From: Sarcocystis neurona
Lineage: Eukaryota > Apicomplexa > Conoidasida > Eucoccidiorida > Sarcocystidae
Length of the DNA: 64,000 nt
Reading direction: 5' to 3'
NCBI GenBank assembly: GCA_000727475.1
Contig: KL647294.1
Span: forward strand, 515,758 to 579,757
Numbering within the stretch: position 1 is the first letter of the stretch; every line of letters starts with the position of its first letter. Positions 22,601-29,224 of this stretch are shown here, piece after piece. Both the position numbers and the translations under genes were made by a program. The notes below the pieces were generated by a model. The model saw only the letters and a program-made list of their open reading frames with translations, was not told the DNA's origin and did no database searches.

Positions 22601-24775
22601 AGATACGTACACTGTGAAAATTTATATGCGAAGACACTTCGTCAGACCTTCGCGCACTATATATGTATGTGTGTGTGTGTGTATCCGGGCTGGAACTATG
22701 TGTGTGTGTGTGTGTACGTGCTTGGGCGTGTCTCTGTGTGTGTGCGTGTATGTGTATATGTATGTAACGTAATGCATGTGATGCAATGTATGTAATGCAT
22801 GTATGTGACGTATGTATGTAATGGATGTGATGTGATGTATGTAATGTAGTGTATGTATGTAATGTATGTGTATGTATGTGTGTGTGTGCGTTTCTGTGTA
22901 TACGCAGTTGCCACAGACTGCTGGGTAGTTACACGAGACGTTCCCCCACCATTCTGGCTGGTGGCTGGACTCTCTGTCCCGCGTGCGCCCATGAAGATTA
23001 ATACGCGTATACACGTGCACACGTATATATATCTTCTATTTGCGGGGAAGCAGAGAGAGAATGCGACCGAAACGCACAGATACACGTGCTTGTGTGTACG
23101 GCTGCAGCCGTCATGGGAGAGGCATCGCCTGCCTTCTCTCCTGCCGACGCAGGTACGTGCAGGTCCGTCTGAAGACGGCCACACGCGCACAGAGAGAAGC
23201 GAGGAGAGAGACGGAGACAGGGAGGCGGGACAGCGAGGACGGAGAGGAGGAGACGAGACAGCGAGGACGGAGAGGAGGAGACGAGGCAGTGAGGACGGAG
23301 AGGAGGAGACGAGGCAGTGAGGACGGAGAGGAGGAGACGAGGCAGTGAGGACGGAGAGGAGGAGACGAGGCAGTGAGGACGGAGAGGAGGAGACGAGGCA
23401 GTGAGGACGGAGAGGAGGAGACAAGAGAGAGAGAAAGGCGAGACAGGAAGGGACAAGAGAGACAGAGAGGAGGAGACGAGACAGAGAGGACGGAGAGGAG
23501 GAGACAAGAGAGAGAGACGGGAAGGGACAAGAGAGAGAGAGAGCAAAGGGGAGGAGACGAGACAGAGAGGACGGAGAGGAAGGGCCAAGAGAGAGACAGA
23601 GAGAGGAGGGAGAGGAGGAGACGAGACAGAGGGAGGACGGGGAGGAAGACAAACGAGAAAAATGCGCACGCGCGCGCCGTGCAGGGGCGCCGTGGCAGCA
23701 TGCGTCTTAGGCGATCGGTAAAACGGCAGCACTTTTCTCAGGCAGTAGCCAGTCGCAGCCACTTCTCTCGCATGCAGTCTCTCTCGTAGGCGGCGCGTTT
23801 GTAAGCTGACACCCCTGCCTTCCGGTATGTAGCCCTTTTCTGCTCGCGCGCGCAACACGCACGAGCACGCGCCGTGCGGTCACATACCCACGCGCAGCAC
23901 AGGGACGCACATATAGCGGTCACGCACGTGCCGCGCGCAGTCGCCCACACATGCAGTCGCCCAGCAAACCCGCGCACCCCTGCAGGCAGAACTCGACTCC
24001 CTGGCCTCCGTAAGATAGTCACTTTTTCAGGAAAGAGCGTTTTTGCGTGCTCCTCCTTTCTCGAACTGCACACGCACCAGGCCGTGGGCTGCTCTTGCAT
24101 GCGTCTGAGCGGCGCGCATGCAACGAGGTCCCGCAGTCGCGTCGGGGCAACCGCACACGCGCCGCCGGTAGGCAGCATCCATGCGCGGGCTGCTGTAAAC
24201 ATAAGAAAGAGCTGTGTTTCTCTTTTCCCCGAGCCACTGACTACCGCTGCTGCCGCTGTGTGCCGGGCTTCTGCCGGAGCAGATCAGCGAGGGGGGCAGC
24301 ATGTATCACGTCCCCAGCCCTTCCACGTACAGAAAATCACAGCACAGGACGAAAGAAATCGGCAGAGTTACTCCAGATACTAGGCAGCCGAGAGGCGTAT
24401 ACACATGTACTACAGAGTCAACCGTACCGGCGTGTAGAAAGAATTGAGACTCGCCCCTCCATGCGTGAACGTCTGCGTGGCCCGACCGCGGCCCGGGCAC
24501 GTGGGCGTCCCACAACTCAGAAAGGCTTCACACAGAGAAATATGCGTTTCTGTTTGCGCGTGTACAGGGATGTGTAGAAATTCACGCAGAGACACGTGAA
24601 ATGACGAAAGTGTACAGGTGTCGACAGGGAGGGAGACGGTGTGTCCCGCATGCAAACAGAGAAATGCAAGAGTTACCTGCCAGTTGCCGAGAGCAGGAGA
24701 AGACCCGACAACTGCGACGCGTTCTCCGAAGTCCGTGCGGAACAGCGCGCGGAAGAACACGCGCGTGAACAGCAT
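358..24775 (-). CDS. Starch-binding (CBM20) trehalose-6-phosphate synthase/phosphatase-like protein, whole gene span, 3' end outside the window
   Basis: Eleven exons are visible, read leftwards: 24775-24677, 22329-22193, 21376-21247, 18867-17534, 14636-14406, 11094-10847, 8357-8240, 7329-7164, 5618-5407, 3045-2819 and 647-358. All introns begin GT and end AG, and every junction keeps frame except for one base inside exon 4. The visible protein is about 1064 residues: CBM20 (about 1-90), GT20 synthase domain (about 150-960, with a long insertion) and the start of a HAD trehalose-phosphatase domain (from about 970). The class-II plant TPS layout, synthase then phosphatase, is the closest family. 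CBM20 suggests it docks on amylopectin granules in the cytosol. Two synthase residues look replaced, so a regulatory role is as likely as catalysis. The remaining phosphatase motifs must lie beyond base 1. Start choice: the ATG at 24775 directly precedes the CBM20 fold; upstream sequence in frame stays open for a stretch, so a longer N terminus is possible. Confidence 0.9.
648..2818 (-). other. Intron 10
   Basis: The intron lies between CAG|GTGGGG (donor, 2818) and GACCAG (acceptor, 648). From 648 to about 1400 the plus strand is very purine-rich (GAAGAAGAGG type), so the transcript is pyrimidine-rich up to the acceptor. From 1560 to 2400 it is TGTA/TA repeat. The long open frames here on both strands come from base bias. 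Confidence 0.75.
1772..2374. repeat. TGTA-type tetranucleotide block with higher-order copies
   Basis: About 600 bases are built from (ATGT)n with scattered changes. A 50-base stretch starting GTATGTACCTATCTATGTCT occurs at about 1935 and again at about 2047, so a larger unit of about 112 bases has been duplicated inside the tetranucleotide field. The repeat has no stops in any plus-strand frame, which explains the long Cys-Met-Tyr-Val open frames. Confidence 0.85.
2819..3045 (-). CDS. Exon 10: end of GT20 domain and linker to the phosphatase domain
   Basis: VEGVADAMDRVINLPIEEQ matches the V-x-x-x-A-x-A-M helix that ends GT20, with RWAEENVRDL after it. SWGLGNTFRVLGMDSNFR resembles the W-G-x-G-F-G-L-G-F-R-V-V-x-L-D-P-N-F-R link typical of class-II plant TPS proteins. 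That link is the main reason for comparing this gene with class II. The acceptor is CCGCAG|GTC and the donor CAG|GTGGGG in phase 2. Confidence 0.9.
3208..3290. repeat. 28-base minisatellite, about three copies
   Basis: The unit GTGTGGAGACGGCGACAGGG plus AGACGGCG repeats nearly perfectly inside intron 9. Confidence 0.85.
3908..4090. repeat. Two diverged ~90-base tandem copies, each with a GTGTACGTACAC palindrome
   Basis: Copy 1 begins CTGGTGCACTACTTCGTCTT at 3908, and copy 2 begins CTGGCGCACTACTTCGTCTT at 3998. Each contains the palindromic core: a perfect 20-base palindrome at 3933-3952 and a 14-base one at 4026-4039. The copies end alike near GACGCC. Confidence 0.85.
5407..5618 (-). CDS. 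Exon 9: GT20 nucleotide-sugar site, DGLNLNPFEF
   Basis: SIRDGLNLNPFEFICC aligns with R-D-G-M-N-L-V-x-x-E-Y. The Asp, Leu and Glu equivalent to OtsA D361, L365 and E369 are all present. VILSEFTGCSRAL and AIRVNPWK follow, matching V-S-E-F-x-G-x-S and A-I-R-V-N-P-W. The acceptor is ATATAG|AT and the donor AAG|GTACGT in phase 0. Confidence 0.92.
5619..7163 (-). other. Intron 8 with CTG tract
   Basis: The phase of exon 8 (1) and exon 9 (takes 2) matches directly, so this is one intron. From 5630 to 6560 the plus strand is GAGACACAG-rich. From about 6740 to 6990 it is CTG/GCTGTTG-rich, meaning CAG-rich in the transcript. The Gln/Asn-rich open frame in the CAG part is therefore not coding. Confidence 0.75.
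6725..6990. repeat. CTG/CAG trinucleotide tract
   Basis: Nearly continuous CTG/TTG units on the plus strand (CAG/CAA in the transcript of the minus-strand gene), interrupted by GTG. Confidence 0.9.
7164..7329 (-). CDS. Exon 8: GT20, VVLIQYAYPT segment
   Basis: GRVVLIQYAYPTLNYFDDGE matches G-K-V-V-L-V-Q-I-A-x-P-x-R of GT20. LVDGVNKRFATK corresponds to the helix leading to I-N-x-x-F-G. A short Gln/Ala-rich tail ends the exon. The acceptor is CTCCAG|GGG and the donor CAG|GTATGG in phase 1. Exon 9 then begins in the matching phase, so the CAG-rich block between them is intron. Confidence 0.87.
7330..8239 (-). other. Intron 7 with GTACACCCCACACAC repeats
   Basis: Several imperfect ~42-base units lie between about 7430 and 7640, each with CAGGTACGGGTACACCCCAC or a close variant. 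Further GTACGTACACCCC motifs occur at 7464, 7587 and 7748. No exon is evident. Confidence 0.7.
7430..7640. repeat. Imperfect ~42-base minisatellite (GTACACCCCACACACCACCAG)
   Basis: About five tandem units combine a GTACAC element, a CACACAC spacer and CACCAGCACAGCAGC. Two adjacent units around 7490-7560 are almost identical. Confidence 0.8.
8240..8357 (-). CDS. Exon 7: start of the GT20 donor-binding lobe (VDR motif)
   Basis: KFIFVAVDRCERLAGLLLKV aligns with the family motif V-D-R-L-D-Y-x-K-G-I-x-x-K. The Arg equivalent to OtsA R262 is kept. The Lys equivalent to K267, which contacts the UDP-glucose phosphates, reads Ala (L-A-G-L). FEKFLETYSYAK follows normally. The split codon at the acceptor AACAG|GCAG fits phase 2 of exon 6, and the donor is AAG|GTGCGT in phase 0. 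Confidence 0.9.
8358..10846 (-). other. Intron 6 with CAG tract, 18-base minisatellite and TA tracts
   Basis: CAG/GCA-rich sequence fills 8375-8860. TA microsatellites lie at 9218-9240, 9385-9412 and 10572-10602. Between them is mixed CACACA/GTGTAC sequence. Exons 6 and 7 join in phase across it. Confidence 0.75.
8724..8852. repeat. 18-base minisatellite CAGCAGCCACAGTGACAG, about seven copies
   Basis: The unit repeats head to tail. The outer copies replace GTGACAG by GCGACAG, suggesting spread from the centre. Confidence 0.9.
10847..11094 (-). CDS. Exon 6: GT20 inter-lobe region
   Basis: ILRGMLCADLVGFHLFEYAR matches the conserved L-L-x-x-D-L-I-G-F-H-T-F-D-Y-A-R-H-F stretch. FLVACKRLLGLE and YGGRNVSIRIGHVHI follow, as in the family (G-R-x-V-x-I-x-x-x-P-V-G-I). 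The usual Pro-Val-Gly reads His-Val-His. The acceptor is CTGCAG|ATT and the donor CAG|GTAGGT in phase 2. Confidence 0.92.
11095..14405 (-). other. Intron 5, microsatellite-rich
   Basis: The plus strand is GAGACACAG-rich at 11100-11700 and 13840-14290, with TA/GAGA fields at 12100-12950 and a C run at 13643-13654. Two GTGTACGTACAC palindromes occur (11872-11883 and 12375-12388). I find no exon. Confidence 0.75.
13840..14290. repeat. GAGACACAG-type minisatellite with 93-base higher-order unit
   Basis: The stretch GACAGAGACACAGAGAGACG begins at 13871 and again at 13964, and the following ~90 bases are copied as well. Shorter GGAGACACACATACAGAGAG units then continue to about 14100. Confidence 0.85.
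14406..14636 (-). CDS. Exon 5: GT20 core with the WVHDFHLL and FLHIPFPSSE motifs
   Basis: The exon encodes 77 residues. EPFDSSLWSCYQAVNKLWAD matches the F-D-x-x-L-W-x-x-Y-x-x-x-N-x-x-F-A segment. LIWVHDFHLLLAP carries the Asp that corresponds to D130 of E. coli OtsA, and VGFFLHIPFPSSEIFRCLP carries the His equivalent to H154. The acceptor is ATACAG|GAG and the donor GAT|GTAAGT, phase 0 at both ends. Confidence 0.92.
14637..17533 (-). other. Intron 4
   Basis: TA tracts (about 15040-15060, 15095-15110, 15215-15250), a GATA/AGATATAGATA field (15965-16250), a run of G at 16540-16552 and, near the donor, CT-rich sequence on the plus strand. No exon is recognised; exons 4 and 5 join in phase. Confidence 0.75.
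15965..16250. repeat. AGATAT/GATA-rich repeat field
   Basis: Repeated TAGATATAGATAGACACATA-like units with little other sequence over about 285 bases. Confidence 0.85.
17534..18867 (-). CDS. Exon 4: N-terminal lobe of the GT20 synthase domain with a ~300-residue low-complexity insertion
   Basis: The exon opens with an acidic segment and DTLVLCAVDLPIRVRR, which aligns with the first strand of GT20 (usually V-x-N-R-L-P-V). The usual Asn-Arg before Leu-Pro reads Val-Asp here. From about 18715 to 17815 the protein is almost only Ala, Gly, Ser, Pro and Gln, a homopolymer-rich insertion of the kind known in Eimeria. It ends with RGKFEVLPSKNALLPALYRL, then FIGWPGIDVEDE and FLWPLFHNVL, all good GT20 matches. 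The 5' part (frame to 17749) and 3' part (from about 17812) are offset by one base. The exon is 1334 bases where 1335 would fit, and a run of ten G (minus strand) at 17877-17886 lies between them. A base-call error there or a small unseen intron are both possible. Confidence 0.82.
18868..21246 (-). other. Intron 3 with CTG tract
   Basis: GAGAGACACA-rich sequence with a TA tract at 19519-19532 and 19800-19816. From about 20290 to 20710 the plus strand is CTG-rich. Exons 3 and 4 join in phase 0. Confidence 0.75.
20330..20710. repeat. CTG/CAG trinucleotide-rich tract
   Basis: Blocks of CTG/GCTGCTGCTG on the plus strand, interrupted by unique sequence at 20470-20590. Confidence 0.85.
21247..21376 (-). 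CDS. Exon 3: end of CBM20 and acidic linker
   Basis: The split codon gives Arg, then WESCEGNRELVP. This is the conserved R-W-E...N-R end of CBM20 and its second starch-binding Trp. An acidic linker follows (VEDDDG, then GDDD). The acceptor AG is supplied by the edge of a CTG/CAG repeat tract (CTGCTGCAG|GTGGGA). The donor GAT|GTGAGT is in phase 0. Confidence 0.85.
21377..22192 (-). other. Intron 2 with CAG tract
   Basis: CAG/CAACAG-rich plus-strand sequence covers 21377-21640 and abuts the exon 3 acceptor. The remainder is ordinary with CACATATA patches. Confidence 0.75.
22193..22329 (-). CDS. Exon 2: second half of CBM20
   Basis: The exon encodes 45 residues with FPSWFSKEPVYLPL followed by VSYKYVVLDERGDIV, matching the family pattern of a tryptophan strand, the LP-x turn and the Y-K-Y-V-V-x-D-x-x-G strand. 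The acceptor is TGCAG|GTGTCG and the donor GCG|GTAAGC in phase 2. Joined to exon 1 it completes the starch-binding sheet without a gap. Confidence 0.87.
22330..24676 (-). other. Intron 1 with TGTAATG and GA-rich minisatellites
   Basis: The intron separates the two halves of CBM20. It holds GTGTGT and ATGTATGTAATG repeats at 22665-22890 and a long purine minisatellite at 23200-23645. The right part (23700-24670) is GC-rich with many GCGCGC and CACGCG steps and no clear repeat. Confidence 0.75.
23205..23645. repeat. 28-base polypurine minisatellite (about seven copies) and derived GA-rich tail
   Basis: The unit GAGGCAGTGAGGACGGAGAG plus GAGGAGAC repeats almost perfectly from about 23226 to 23421, then decays into GAGACGGAGAGGAGG-like sequence up to 23645. 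The plus strand is nearly pure purine. Confidence 0.92.
24677..24775 (-). CDS. Exon 1: start codon and first half of CBM20
   Basis: The exon encodes 33 residues starting MLFTRVFF and containing FGERVAVVGSSPALGNW, the classic CBM20 signature (two strands, then G-S-x-P-x-L-G-N-W, where the Trp is a starch-contact residue). The donor is CAG|GTAACT in phase 0. The in-frame sequence just upstream reads as a short hydrophobic run without an obvious in-frame ATG nearby; I take it as 5' UTR, but a spliced leader exon cannot be excluded. Confidence 0.85.
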
Positions 24776-27700
24776 TGGGAAAGCGCATGCAAGTGGCAGC
24801 AGCAGGACAGCGCAGCAAAAGCAGTAGCACGACCGCCCCGCAGGACGGGAACAGCTGTCGCAGGACCGAGACCAAGGAGGTCAGCTGGAGGAGCCGTCTC
24901 CCAACGCTTGTAGAGTCTCGGGGACGGCGCTGCGCAGATGCAGGGACCGCAGCAGCACAAGGCGCGACACCGTGGACCAGCAGAAGCCGCAGAACGGGAG
25001 GTCGCGGCTCCGGCGCGTGTAGGCAGCAGAGGGGAGGTAGCAACGAAGAAGAAGTTACCGCTCAGAGCACTGCATGGCCGGGGACGCAGTGAAGACAGCT
25101 GCTGGGGTGGTGGACGGGACGCAAGGAGAGCAGCAGCGCTGGTGGCTTCCTGATTCTGAGAGAAAAGAGTAACAGCAGCACCAGCGGCAAAAATACGCAG
25201 GGAGCAGACTGTGCGGAGCAACGCGGGAAACGCCACACACTTGGGAGACCCAGCAGCTGCGACAGGAGCAGTGAAGGCAGCACCAGTGCGAGCCGGCGTC
25301 GCACCCGCTGCTTCTGCTTCTTCTTCTCAGCTTTTCTGCTGAGACTAAAAACTCGTGGAGGCAGCCTCGCACACCCCGGGGTCTGTCCGAAAACCCGACG
25401 GCCGCTGCGACTCGCGTCGGCAGCCCATCTGCTGCAGCTGCTGCGCAGCAGGGGTCGGCGCGCACAACAGGAGGAGGGGGAGCAGCGGCAGCAGCAGCGA
25501 CGGCGCAAGCACTTCAGTGGCTGCCGTCCTTCCTGAAGGACGGCAGCAGGACGCGACAGGCAAACGCGTTCAGCAGCAGGTCAGTACGGACGGAGACAGT
25601 CTCCACGTCTGCAGCTGTACCGGGTCACGAGGCTGGCCACGCAGCAGCACGACATACGGATGGAGGCGGCAGCTGCAGCAGCCGCGGCATGCTCACGAAG
25701 AGCGACATCAACAAGCTGACACGAAGGCGCAGGAAGGAGGCGAACTGAAGACGCAGGCACAGCGTAGAAGAAGACGAAAGGCGCGTAAAAGACCGGCAGC
25801 AAGTGTGAGACTGGCATAGCAGAGGTAGCGCTGCAGGGATGGTGGAGCACCCGCCGGGCTTGCCGGTTCCTCCTCTCTTTCATTAACAGATGCTGGCTGA
25901 CTGCGGCCACCCACTCGTGTGAAGCTCTGCTTCTCCAACGACTACTGATGGTCGGCTCCCCTTGCTGTGCACATTAGCCGTACTCTCGTATCTGCAGATA
26001 CATCTCTGTAGCTGCTCCTCCTCAGAGTTCTCTCTGGTCTACGGTGCGACAGAAATCCTTTTACGGAAGCAGACGTGTCCTCTTGGTGTGTTGCTCATGA
26101 AGCGTTGCAGCGACGTCTGCTGTCCGATCAGCACTCGGTGCGTAAGAATGCGCTGTACTGGAACGAGAAGAAAATGCTCCCTGCAGACAAATCCGGTGCA
26201 GTTAGCATGACGATTGCCGCTGCTGCTGGTTCCAGTGTTGCTGCTATATGGAACTCTCCTTCTAGACTGCGTTGTGCTGCTGCTGCATGAAAGCCTGTTG
26301 CTGGGCCTGTGCTCATATTGCTTGCACCGGAAGAACCGCTGTTCCAGCTGTCGGCGCTGTAGAACTACCGCTGATGCTGCTGCTCGAGCAGTGACTGCTG
26401 CTGCTGCTGTGGCCGGCGCTGCAGCCGCAGTTCAGGAGGCACGTACTAGCTCGTAGACGATCTGTTCCAGCTAATATTTGAGTTTAGTTTGCCTGATACT
26501 TACTTCGCGTCAAATCAAGCGCCGCAGATCGCGTGGTGTTTCCGCTGCGTACAGTGTGGAGAAACTTCGAAAACTCCGCCTAATGTAGGCGTCACATGTG
26601 TACGAAATGTATTGATCTTTCCGAAGCGCGCGTGAGAGACCCAGGACATCGAGAAGAGAGAGCAGCCTCTTCTGTACGTGAAAGCGTGAGTTCGCGCAAT
26701 GTGCGTCACTGCATTGTGTACATTTGTACACACTGTACATTTGTTCGAGGGAGGACGGCAATAACTGTTCAAGAGAACAACGGCGGCAGCCGCAGCTGTA
26801 CAAGAGACGGTTGCTTACAGGAAGGAGGACCCGCCGGTGAAGAAGAACGCTTTAATTTTGACTGCTTCAACTGCCATATCACCGCCATGATACAGTGGGC
26901 TCAAAGTAATGGTGAGGTGGGAGCGGCAGCTCTTGCATGGAAGGCCGTGTCCGCAGACTTGGAAAAAAGGAGGAACCCGCTGGATCGACGCTTTCTGGAG
27001 GGAGGGGCGTGAAGCAGACGGCGGCGCAGCGCGGCTGCTGGGAAAAGTGGAAATTACTATCTACGTGAAGGGAGGGCGCTACCTCTATGGTTGTGCAGTC
27101 TAAAAACGTCCTTCAACACCGACATGCAAAGAACAGGAGGTATCCGCCTGTGCAACACCAGGATGGAGGAAATTCGATGTAGCGCGCAAGAAGAGTGACA
27201 CGGGAAGAAGCGAAAGTGAGGATCATACGGCGCGCGCGCGCGCAAGCAGCGCCGCGGCAGCAGTGGGAAAAATACTGGACAGGTTGGACTGAGGAAAGGA
27301 GAAGAAGCTACTGCGTTGAAGGAACGTCTCTAAAATAAAACGAGAAACACACAGAGCCAGCAGCAGCTGAAAGAGCAGCGCCTGCGCAACAGGGAGTCAA
27401 GAACAACCGCACAGGAAGGCATGACCACGTGCTGCAGAAGCAGCAATAAAGAGCGCCAGCCGTGTGACCGCCGCCGCCCTGCGGCAGCAGTGGCGCCGGG
27501 ACACCGAGAGCAGCAGCAGCAGCAGCCACAGAAGAGTAGCCAGTAGCCACCGCAGACCGAGGGGTGGAGCCGAGAAACAACGCAGCTGCCAGAGCAAAAA
27601 CAGCAGCAGTGGGTCAGTGACACTGTGAGCAGCAGAATCGAAACCGCTGGGGGCAGAAGAACCACTACCGGCAGGAGCTGCACTGGCAGGAGCAGCCGCC

Positions 27701-28000
27701 GGAGAGCAGCAGCTGTATTGACAGCAGAGAAAAGCAATAGCTGGATTGAGCGCGTGAAAGCGGCAGCAGTGGAGACCGACAGCACAGCACACACTGATAA
27801 CCTTCTGCAGAATGGCAGCAGCGAACAGCTTTCAGCAGAAGGGTTGCAGCAACGGCAGTGCGGCAGCGACGTATGAAGCACGCAGTGTGAGAGCCGTACC
27901 GTGGCGAGAGAAGTACTTTCGGGGGGCTGTCGAAGTAGAATGCGAGGGGAAGGCGCCCGCAGCGTCACGGTCATAGTTGCCAGGGGGTAGCCAGCATTTT
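24776..28000. other. 5' flank of the CBM20-TPS-TPP gene; repeat-rich to repeat-poor transition
   Basis: No gene is recognised. CAG/CTG-rich patches continue (25260-25520, 26210-26450, 27360-27870) and then stop, so the repeat-rich part of the window ends near 27.9 kb. A perfect 28-base inverted repeat lies at 25520-25547. An open frame at 26842-27010 (plus) is too short to support. Confidence 0.6.
25520..25547. repeat. Perfect 28-base inverted repeat
   Basis: GCTGCCGTCCTTC is followed by CT and then GAAGGACGGCAGC, an exact reverse complement (13-base arms, 2-base centre). It lies about 750 bases upstream of the chosen start of the minus-strand gene. Confidence 0.9.
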
Positions 28001-29184
28001 GCGTTCTACGCAGGTATACGGAACCGCTGGCGTCGAGCTGCTGGGATTTTCGTTGCACGTGGTTGCTTCGAATTCAATTGAACGGGCACGAAGAAATTTA
28101 CACCTGTGCGCCAAGAAATGTGCGTAGTGACCAACTGAATTCATTGAAGTCACCACTCTCTCTAAATTGTACAAGACAAGAGTACTATGCTCACCAGTTG
28201 CTTCCCAACGTACCTTTTTCTTTGGCTGAAATGTGGTAATGAGAGTGCTGGTCACATGTGTCTGCTCGTTCTTCCAGAGCTGCAGAGACGCAGGTACTGG
28301 TCGAATACTTTTTCAACTGACACACTCGAAAAGGTGAGGCTTTTGCGTACCCCTTTGGGCTGGTCTACCGTTCTTAAGACAGGGAACCTGCCCGTTCCGT
28401 CCTTGGTGGCTTGACCCGTACTCCTCATCCCCGTTGTGTGCTGCACACGCCCGTGCCACCTGTCGGCTACGCTACGTCTATGACAACAAATTTGATATAG
28501 GGGCGCCGCCTCGAAATACTCGTGTGATCTGAGCTGTTGTAGTAGACTCACAGGACTTCTCCAGTTCCATCGTGAGCGCCTCGCTGCTATCGTGGAGTAT
28601 GGGGTAGGCGCGTTACGTTGCCGTTTCATCGTATTTATAACGCTTATGCAAAGTCTTCTGCTACGCAGTCGTGCTTAGCAGTTGAAGGTGGAAATTTCGC
28701 GTCGATGCTATCTGTTCTTTCGACTACCTGGTGGGCCGGCTATGATGCAGCTGTTTTACCGTATTTATGACGCAGATGCAAGTATTGTACTGAGTACCCG
28801 TCGCTAGCAGAAAGCCGAAATGTAGGCGGCCGGACTATCCATACTGCACGAGGACACCGGTGCGTCGTCGTGAGCGATACCTACAACAGAAGTGAAACCC
28901 AGAAAAGCGTGCTGTAAGCAATTGACAGCAGGCTGTTGTGTACTACGCCGCGTGGGATGGAAAGAACCGGTTGTCACTAAATGCAACGAAAGTTTTTCAT
29001 GGGATGCACTAGCACACAACCAGCGACAGGAAGGACGTCCTTCTGTCCGAATTACGTTGGGTACTAATTAAAAAGTCGCGTAGAGCGCGACCTCTGGTAT
29101 TACGACGGGATACTAACCACGCACAACCGAGCGTCCTCAAAGTAATGCCGATACGCGGATATCCGGAAGGCGTACGTATGTACA

Positions 29185-29221
<37 letters not shown>
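29185..29221. repeat. TA microsatellite
   Basis: About 17 TA units, one of the few microsatellites in the repeat-poor half. Confidence 0.9.

Positions 29222-29224
<3 letters not shown>

Noticed and set aside
22696..23858. Minus-strand Ser/Pro/Leu-rich frame of 318 codons
   Set aside because: It is translation of the 28-base purine minisatellite; no protein signature and it lies inside intron 1.
26842..27010. Plus-strand segment reading RFNFDCFNCHITAMIQWA
   Set aside because: Protein-like but short, without a supported acceptor or donor, and in a CAG-rich transition zone.
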